This document shows, piece by piece, positions 57,079-64,000 of a stretch of 64,000 nucleotides of DNA. The stretch is taken from assembly GCA_037447655.1 (NCBI GenBank), contig JBBHKE010003045.1:1-64000 (forward strand), in the 5' to 3' direction. A program made the translations under genes and the position numbers. Every line of letters begins with the position of its first letter. The first letter of the stretch is position 1. The DNA is from Zygnema cylindricum (Eukaryota > Streptophyta > Zygnematophyceae > Zygnematales > Zygnemataceae). The notes below the pieces were generated by a model that was not told the origin of the DNA, did not search any database, and saw only the letters and a list, made by a program, of their open reading frames with translations.

Positions 57079-57979
57079 TGCAATTCTGTGGTCTCCATTG
57101 ACCCAGAGAATGAGCAGCCTATGTAAAGCCTCTAGGATAATATTTGCCTCTTCTACTTTCCCGCTGAATAAGCGCCGCCCACGCACACAAATATTCTGAT
57201 CACTCTCACCCTTGTGAGGAGAAGACTCCCCTGAGTCAAACGCAAAAAGAATCACTGAATTTGCTCCCCTGAGCAGTAAGTTATGGTTGGTCAAAGATGA
57301 CCATTGTAGTTACAAGTTCTCTTAGAGAGAGGTACCTAAATTTCACTAAGTCCTGGTCTGCCTACTTACGACTACCTACTACTAAACCCTAGTCCAATAG
57401 AAACACTTCATAGTACAAGAAGGTACATTAGGCGATGTACTTATTGTACGGCCATTGTACGACATGGCTTTCAAAGTGACGCTTGTCAAGACGAAATCAT
57501 GGTTCCTCCTCCCATCTTCTCTGGTATCCAATAGTATGGTGCCACGTGGCGTCGCGTGACGCTATCCCCAAAGGCCGTTGAAATTTTATTGCGGGTGGCG
57601 GCTGCATTTGTGGCCGTCCGATCATTTGTATTTATGCGGCTTCGATTCGCTTCCATGCATGAATTGATTAATGCGTATTTTCGTTAGTCTGTTGCAAAAA
57701 TTAGCCCGTTTAACAAATAGATAAGTATGCGTGAAACGTAATACGTATATCGTTTCGTTAGTGCCTTAATGGATAAGGCTAAGGTCTAAGTAGTATTCCG
57801 TAGACCCCGGTTTAAATCCGGCTAGAGGCAGTATTTTGCTACAAATAGTAAAATACGTTCTATTTCATTCTCCCTCCTAAATTACGCGGCAGCCATGGCG
57901 TGCCTTTGGTTCTCTCTTTCTCTCTCTTTACATTCTAACTAAACTATAGAAGTGAACTATTAATTACCTCTTTTCAACA
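57079..57979 (-). repeat. 3' LTR of element E
   Basis: 901 bp, the same length as the 5' LTR. tRNA-like module on the plus strand at 57755-57830. Confidence 0.93.
57755..57830 (+). other. antisense tRNA-like module in the 3' LTR of E
   Basis: The most tRNA-like copy: a D-arm GCCTTAATGGATAAGGC (57763-57779, 4-bp stem) as in tRNA-Arg, then 29 nt, then GGTTTAAATCC (57809-57819) with a 4-bp T-stem CCGG/CCGG. The acceptor stem is not conserved. The same module is at 63094-63169. Confidence 0.5.
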
Positions 57980-57991
57980 CTCCCCTTAATT
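57980..57991 (-). promoter_or_regulatory. polypurine tract of E
   Basis: AATTAAGGGGAG before TGTTG of the 3' LTR. Confidence 0.85.
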
Positions 57992-57992
57992 C

Positions 57993-60900
57993 TTAGTCAC
58001 TTTTCAATTTTAATCCACAGTTTTCTCTACAATAAATCAACTTAGGGGAAGGTACTTGTTTTGTCATCATGTCTGCAATCATTTCTTTATCAGTTTTATG
58101 AACCATTTTAATAATTTTATTTTCAACCTTCTCTCTGACAAAGCTTAGTCTAATATCGATATGCTTAGCTTTGAAGTGAAATTTCGGATTAGCTGAAATA
58201 GAGATAGCAGCTTGATTATCACAAAAAACATTCTGAGTTCTTGTCTTCATGAACCCAAGTTCTTCAAGAAGAGATTTCACCCACATTAATTCTTTTGTAG
58301 CAGCACAGGAAGCCATGTATTCAACCTCCATAGTAGACTAAACGACTACTTTCTGTTGCTTGCTACTCAAACAGCATGCACCAGATCCAATTTGCAACAC
58401 ATATCCAGTCGTACACCGCCTTAAAGGCACATCTCCATAACTGGCATCACTCCAGTTTGTGATGTCAGTGTGCTCCCCTCCCAAATGCAACCACAATTCC
58501 CTTGTCCCCACCAGATACCTCATCACCCTTTTGGCGTCCTCCCAGTCTCTCTTTTTTGGTTCATTTAGACTCTTGCTGAGGACTCCTACGGCTGCAGCTA
58601 TATCCGGCTGGGTACAATTCATAAATATATTAAACTGCCTACAATCTGCCGATAAGGGATATTTTCCGTAAATCTTCTTTCTATCTCATCTATCTCATCA
58701 TTTATGATCAATATTCCTCCCTCTTCACTCCCCTCACTCACTTTCTTCAAATCCATAGGAGTAATACATCCGTTTGCTTTCTCCATTTGAAATTTTTCTA
58801 GCATATTACCAATTGCTTCTTTCTGAGCGAGTCAAATAATCCTATTCCCTCTATCTCTCTCCATTTGAATTCCCAAAGTGTACTTTGCTTCGCCGAGATC
58901 TTTCATGTCAAAGCGGCTTGTAAGATCCCGTTTTAGTTTGTTAATTTTATCTAATGACTTGCTTAAGACCAACAAATCATCCACATAAATAGCAATAAAT
59001 ATCACTCCATCCTCATCCTCAAATAAATATATGGAGTGATCTGAACTTATTCTGATATACCCCAAACCGGTCAAAAATTCGTCGAGCTTTATATTCCACT
59101 GTCGCGGGGCTTGCTTAAGCCCATAGAGTGATTTTATCAGTTTGCAAACTTTGTTATCTTCCCCACTTTCCACGAATCCTTCCGGTTGCCTCATGTAAAT
59201 TTCTTCTTCCAACTCTCCGTGCAAAAATATCGTTTTAATATCCATCTGGTGGATTTCCATATCCTCCGCTGCGGCTATACTTAAAAGGATTCTAACAGAA
59301 GGAAATATGACAACAAGTGCAAAGGTTTCTTCGTAGTCTATCCCCTCTTTCTGAGTATATCCTTTTGCAAAAACCTAGCTTTGTACCTCTCAATGGTATT
59401 ATCCGGGTTTAATTTAGGTTTAAAAATCCACTTACATCTGATCGGTTTTCGGTCCGGTGGACAATCTACCAACTCCCATATATTGGCTTCCATGATAGAG
59501 GTCATTTCTTCATTTATAGATGTGATCCACCGGCTACTTTCTGGAGTGTTTATGGCCTCTAAGTATGTCTGCGGTTCATCAGGATGAGACATCTTTGTGA
59601 GTTGGTTATTTACTTGTCTTTCTTGAAGTCGTTTACTACTTCTTCTTCCCCCTTCAAAATCGGACGCCGGTATTGAAGGCATCCTTGTGTTTCGTTAAGG
59701 GAGATTTTCAGCTCCCCTATCTTCCATTTCCGGTGTCTCATCAAGTTCCTCTTCGGTTTCCACTTTGTATTGTGGTGTTGCCTTGGATGTTGTCCTTTCC
59801 TCCTTCTCCTTTGGTAAATCTGCAGATTTTTCTTTTTCTCCCTCTTCCTTCTCTTCATTTTCAAAGTCAAAGTCAGAAAACTGATCCGTTTCAAATCTGA
59901 TTTTGACTTCCTTATTATATTTGAATGGATCAATGGACATCTCTTCATTCATCACCACTATGTGTTTTACCAAAATTATATCTTTCTTTTTCAAGTCATA
60001 CACTCGGTATCCTTTTGTGCTCTCATCATATCCTACAAGATATCCTGGCTTCCCTCTCCCCTCTAACTTCCATTTAGTCTTATTAGAATCCAAACTGTAG
60101 ACTTGATTTCCAAACACTATCAAACTAGACAAATCAAGCTTTCTTCTTGTCCACCTCTCATACGGAGTTTCCTCCTTATTTGCTGAAGTTAGAACTCTAT
60201 TTTTGATGAAATTAGCATAGTTCATACACTCCGCCCAAAACTGCAACCCTATCCTCTTATCAGTTAACATACTTCTGGACATATCTCCCTAAAGTTCTAA
60301 TCACTCTTTCTGCTACTCCATTTTGTTCCGCATTATAGGGAACAGTTTTCTCGTGATGAATTCCTTCTTCTTTAAGATATTCTTCAAATTCCCTTGAGGT
60401 GTATTCTTTCCCATTATCACTTCTTATCTCTTTTATTGAGGTTTCGTGTAGTTTTTCACTCCATACTTTATACTCTTTGAAACATCTCAATACCTCTGAC
60501 TTATGTCTGAGAAAGTATACCTTCGTGTATCTAGACCAATCATCTGTGATAGTTAACATCCACCTCTTCCCCCCATGTGAAACATATCTAGCAGGTCCCC
60601 AAACATCAGTGTGAATTAGATCCAATACTTTCTCTCTCCTATATGTGGTTGCCTTTGGAAATGGAAGTTTATGAATCTTCCCTTGGGCACATCCACTACA
60701 ATCATCAAAGGTCTCATCATCCTCAAAATTAATACCCTCCACTATTCCATTTTTCTTCATTTTCTTTAATCTATCTAGATGCACATGCCCCAACCTTTTG
60801 TGCCAAAGCATCATCTCACTTGCACACGAGTAGAGAACACTCTTTTCATTGCAAAGCACAATTCTGAACCTTCCCTGACTTCCCTTCTCAGCTATGAAAT

Positions 60901-61246
60901 ATACCTCATTATCAAAGCTTGCTGTGAAGATTCCTTTCCTAGTTCTTGTTTCAAACTCCTTTTCATCTAGGACAGCTGTTGAGACCAAGTTCTTACTAAG
61001 CTGTGGAATGTAAAGAACTTCTGAGAGTGTTACAATTGAGGCCTTTCCATTAACTAGAACCTTCAAGTCAACAGTTTCAACAAGACTTGTGGTTTCTACT
61101 CTACCATCTCCGTACTCTATCTCAACTGTTGGGATCTTTCTCAGTTTAGTGCACCACCTTTTATCTTTGCACATATGCATTGAGGCCCCTAAGTCTATGA
61201 TCCACCCATCTTCAGGTGGATCCCTCTTACCTCTGAAAGCACACTT
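57993..61246 (-). pseudogene. pol: copia Pol of element E
   Basis: In frame with gag after the TAA. Protease reads WIIDLGASMHMCKDKRW (Leu for Ser in D-S-G). Finger: HKRLGHVH...DCSGCAQGK. The integrase core has HTDVWGPARYVS, SDNGKEYTS and YNAEQNGVAERVIRT, then a 1-nt shift near 60290 leads into MSRSMLTDKRIGLQFWAE. The linker breaks near 59695. RT: WELVDCPPDRKPIRCKWIFK, shift near 59355, MDIKTIFLHGELEEEIYMRQ, YGLKQAPRQWNIKLDEFL, YVDD at 58976-58987. A stop follows in RIIRL (58829-58831). RNase H (58.8-57.99 kb) has NCTQPDIAAAVGVLSKSL, a stop near 58335, and DNQAAISISANPKFHFKAKH. Confidence 0.92.
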
Positions 61247-62437
61247 TTATTTTCGTGGAATGTCAACATGCTTTTCAGTGTTTTTCACATTAAGAAGTAG
61301 CTCCTCAAGCTCCTCAAGCTCCTCTTCCTGTTCGGTTTCTTCGTTCTCTTGCTCATCATAAACTTGAGTTAGGAAAGCCTTTTTTTTTCCTCCATTTATT
61401 GAGTTCCCTTCCCCATCTTTTAGTCGAAGATCTGCAAGTTTGCCACAATCTGCCATATAGTGTCCCGGTTTCTTGCAGAAGTGACATAATCCTCCTCGAA
61501 AAGTTCCTCTCCCCTGTCTATCAAATCTGCCACCTCCTTGTCCTCTTCCTCCAAAGTTTCGATAAGGATCTTTCTCTATCTCCTCATCACGCTTCCGCCA
61601 ATCAGCTCCTGCAGACAATGCTTGAACACTTGGACTCCCTCTCCTAAGCTCTATGGTGCTTTCTTTTACTAAAATCATTTCCACTCTGTCATCCCATTTC
61701 CAATTGCTATCTCCTATGTCTTGCAATCGATTAATGATATTCTCATACTCTTCAGGTAGTTTCATCATTAATGTGTTCACTCTTTGTCTCTCAGACCATG
61801 AGTTACCTGCACTCTCTAACTCTCCAAATAATGCTCCTAAATCATTGCAATAATTATTCATGCTTCCTCCCTTATAAGTATAAGTTGCAATCTTGTTTTC
61901 TGCCAACTGTTGCTGCTGCAATGATCCGCTCTTATATTTGTTAACTAGTGATATCCAAATCTGAGATGAAGATTTGACGTGCATAAGGGAAATGGTAATG
62001 CCCTTTGCTACACTTTTAACAATTAAGAGCTTAGCAACCTTGTCTTTGAAGTTCCACTTTTCATTCTCTGATCTTTCGATCTGAAACTTTATCGCCGTTG
62101 CTAGTGGTGCTGCTGCCGGTATCGCCTTCGGCAATGGTGTCACTTGAGTTGCAACTCCTCCCATTTCTCCTTCCATGACAATCTCCTCTCCTTCCTCGTC
62201 TTCATCCTCAGTGATGGTGGCAGCTGTTCTACCTACTGTAGAGGCGGAGGTGCCAAAAAAACGCGTTCCTCCAAACCCAGGTGGAGGTGGGCATCGAACT
62301 TGTCCGGACACTATGCCCCATAGGTGTTTCTCAAATAGTTCTCCCTCCATCATCATTTCCCAATAAAAAAAGTCTGATCCATCAAATATGGGCACCCTAG
62401 AGGGTGGGCCCATAACCTGCAATTCTGTGGTCTCCAT
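61247..62437 (-). CDS. gag: copia Gag of element E, open for 396 codons
   Basis: ATG at 62437 is 20 bases inside the LTR. METTELQVMGPPSRVPIFDG is read through the PBS. It is the only uninterrupted Gag in the window. Central copia Gag features: KYKSGSLQQQQLAENKIATY, YKGGSMNNYCNDLGALFGEL, LPEEYENIINRLQDIGDSNW. An Arg/Gly-rich segment (FGGRGQGGGRFDRQGRG) precedes the zinc knuckle CHFCKKPGHYMADC. An acidic stretch (EETEQEEELEELEELL) follows, then IPRK and TAA (61247-61249). Siblings have Gln here and read straight into protease in the same frame, so TAA is probably a CAA-to-TAA mutation rather than a designed terminator. Confidence 0.88.
   Translation of the reverse strand: METTELQVMGPPSRVPIFDGSDFFYWEMMMEGELFEKHLWGIVSGQVRCPPPPGFGGTRFFGTSASTVGRTAATITEDEDEEGEEIVMEGEMGGVATQVTPLPKAIPAAAPLATAIKFQIERSENEKWNFKDKVAKLLIVKSVAKGITISLMHVKSSSQIWISLVNKYKSGSLQQQQLAENKIATYTYKGGSMNNYCNDLGALFGELESAGNSWSERQRVNTLMMKLPEEYENIINRLQDIGDSNWKWDDRVEMILVKESTIELRRGSPSVQALSAGADWRKRDEEIEKDPYRNFGGRGQGGGRFDRQGRGTFRGGLCHFCKKPGHYMADCGKLADLRLKDGEGNSINGGKKKAFLTQVYDEQENEETEQEEELEELEELLLNVKNTEKHVDIPRK
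62403..62417 (-). promoter_or_regulatory. PBS of element E
   Basis: GGTTATGGGCCCACC directly after the LTR. Confidence 0.8.
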
Positions 62438-63318
62438 TGACCCAGAGAATGAGCAGCCTATGTAAAGCCTCTAGGATAATATTTGCCTCTTCTACTTTCC
62501 CGCTGAATAAGCGCCGCCCAGGCACACAAATATTCTGACCACTCTCACCCTTGTGAGGAGAAGACTCCCTTGAGTCAAACGCAAAAAGAATCACTGAATT
62601 TGCTCCCCTAAGCAGTAAAATATGGTTGGTCAAAAATGACCTTTATAGTTACAAGCTCTCTTACAGAGAGGTACCTAAATTTCACTAAGTCCTGGTCTGC
62701 CTACTTACGACTGCCTACTACTAAACCCTAGTCTAATAGAAACACTATTTAGTACAAGAAGGTACATTAGGCGATGTACTAATTGTACGGCCATTGTGCG
62801 TCATGGCTTTCAAAGTGATCCTTTCAAAACGGGAGCCATGGTTCCTCCTCCCATCTTCTCTGGTATCCAATAGTATGGTGCCACGTGGCATCGCGTGACG
62901 CTATCCCTAAAGGCCGCTGAAATTTTATTGCGGGTGGCGGCTGCAATTCTGGCCGTCCGATCATTTGTATTTATGCGGCTTCGATTTGCTTCCATGCATG
63001 AATTGATTAATGCGTATTTTCGTTAGTCTGTTGCAAAAATTAGCCCGTTTAACAAATAGATAAGTATGCGTGAAACGTAATACGTATATCGTTTCGTTAG
63101 TGCCTTAATGGATAAGGCTAAGGTCTAAGTAGTATTCCGTAGACCCCGGTTTAAATCCGGCTAGAGGCAGTATTTTGCTTCAAATAGTAAAATACGTTCT
63201 ATTTCATTCTCCCTCCTAAATTACGTGGCAGCCATGGCGTGCCTTTGGTTCTCTCTTTCTCTTTCTTTACATTCTAACTAAACTATAAAAGTGAACTATT
63301 AATTACCTCTTTTGAACA
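62418..63318 (-). repeat. 5' LTR of element E
   Basis: TGTTCAAAAGAGG...GAATTGCA; TATAAAGG at 62640-62647. tRNA-like module on the plus strand at 63094-63169. Confidence 0.93.
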
Positions 63319-64000
63319 CCCTACATCTATGTCAGACCAAGAGAACACCTGTCCGTTCTCCACTAACAGCTTGGAGAGCCAGGCCTGCTGTTGTGAGTCT
63401 AGCTGTTCCCCTAAAGTCTAGTCCATCTTCTCGAGTTCCAGTGCCGCCAATGCTTCCTGTGGCCGACCCCAAAGGTAGATGTCGAATTCTTGTTCCACCT
63501 GTGGATCTCTCTCCGGCTCGGCTGCTACTGCTGACAACTTCCCCTAAGCTGCCCTATTCTAAGCTTGCGCTCCCCCCCACTGAGGAAACTCTTGGGTTCG
63601 GTATTTTCTATGAATGTAATTGGTTTATTTTTTTTCTTCTTGCCTCTCTCCCCCCCTCAAGCTGTAAAGTTGTTTGCATATCCAACTACTGTAGAGCTTG
63701 AAGGTATGTTGTCAGTGACTTTGGAGATTGGAGGCTAGAGAATGCTAGAGAATGTTGCAGCACCCATGAAATTGCATTCAAATCCATACTTTGCCCGATT
63801 AAACTACATCTTTTTGAGGCGAAGACCCTTGGTGCTGCCGTGGTTGCCGGTCAAAATCCCATTGCTTGTTGTCGTTCCTCAGTACTTGGTGCTGTCCACG
63901 TAGCGTTTGTACTGTCAAAGATCATTCCTGGTGCGCCCTTCCGGTAAGCATGGCTGTTAGGGAAAGATACCAAGGTCGGTAGGGCCCTTCGTGGATTCCT
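63319..64000 (-). pseudogene. pol: Ty3/gypsy element G, upstream part of pol
   Basis: Minus strand. Directly next to the CCCTA duplication it reads LVENGQVFSWSDIDVG, the segment preceding RT in gypsy Pol (compare VFAW-S-D-x-D-x-G in the family). A TAG stop lies about 29 codons upstream of it, near 63417-63419. Further upstream (63.45-64.0 kb) no protease or Gag motif is clear. The element continues beyond the window. The plus-strand ORF at 63312-63701 is a shadow. Confidence 0.65.

Larger units (their letters stand above)
57079..63318 (-). mobile_element. copia element E, complete, nested in RT of element G
   Basis: 6240 bp, minus strand, two 901-bp LTRs (57079-57979 and 62418-63318), PBS 62403-62417, PPT 57980-57991. 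Perfect 5-bp target duplication CCCTA at 57074-57078 and 63319-63323. Removing E restores the gypsy frame ...VFSWSDIDVG|IYNGTPFHID. The LTRs differ at roughly 35-40 sites (about 4 percent by eye). It is a different LTR family from B/C/D (shorter, TGTTGAAAAGAGG start). Confidence 0.95.

Noticed and set aside
57755-57830. A functional tRNA-Arg gene
   Set aside because: D-arm and B-box fit, but the acceptor stem does not pair and the anticodon arm is distorted; called a tRNA-like module instead.
29536-62417. Classical plant copia PBS (TGGTATCAGAGC)
   Set aside because: Looked for after each 5' LTR and not present; the anticodon-region site is there instead.

Overview
The window looks like nuclear DNA of a land plant. 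Two spliced plant-type genes can be read near the left end: the exosome cap subunit CSL4 and a small mitochondrial protein of the NFD6/NOXY family. Both have GT-AG introns, and the promoter between them carries AAACCCTA-type telo-box sequence. The right half is a nest of Ty1/copia and Ty3/gypsy retrotransposons. I cannot name the species. The unusual copia family and long microsatellites would fit a bryophyte or another non-angiosperm, but that is a guess.

Layout. 1-13 kb is genic. A partial first exon of an unknown gene (94-704, minus) is followed by about 3 kb of repeats. CSL4 (3737-10265, minus, six coding exons, 192 aa) comes next; its introns are packed with polypurine/polypyrimidine tracts, a 12-bp minisatellite and a hAT-like MITE. 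Then comes the divergent NFD6-like gene (10741-12954, plus, two coding exons, 123 aa). 13-28 kb is AT-rich and almost gene-free: a decayed non-LTR retrotransposon (about 18.2-20.99 kb) between TATATG-type microsatellites, and two old dispersed repeat families. 28-64 kb is a stack of nested LTR elements.

The nest. The host of most insertions is a decayed Ty3/gypsy element G (minus), seen as pieces at about 34.82-34.98, 54.24-57.08 and 63.32-64.0 kb. Copia E (57079-63318) sits in its reverse transcriptase with a perfect CCCTA target duplication. Copia D (34984-54243 overall) sits downstream of its pol. D was then invaded by copia B (35395-41813, in D's 3' LTR) and by copia C (45833-52289, in D's gag). 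On the left, a solo LTR F (28072-33557, plus, target duplication AGCTC) was invaded by copia A (28232-32723, plus), an internally deleted gag-bearing copy.

Main points of interest. (1) All five copia elements have the same primer-binding site, GGTTATGGGCCCACC or one mismatch from it. It does not match the 3' end of a tRNA but the anticodon region of initiator tRNA-Met, as in Drosophila copia and yeast Ty5. It lies inside the gag reading frame, encoding V-M-G-P-P, and the gag ATG lies within the last 20-26 bases of the 5' LTR. (2) Every LTR carries, in antisense, a tRNA-like module with a Pol III B-box. (3) The nesting order is supported by target duplications and by reading frames that resume across each insertion. 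All element genes are broken by stops and frameshifts, so none looks autonomous as it stands.
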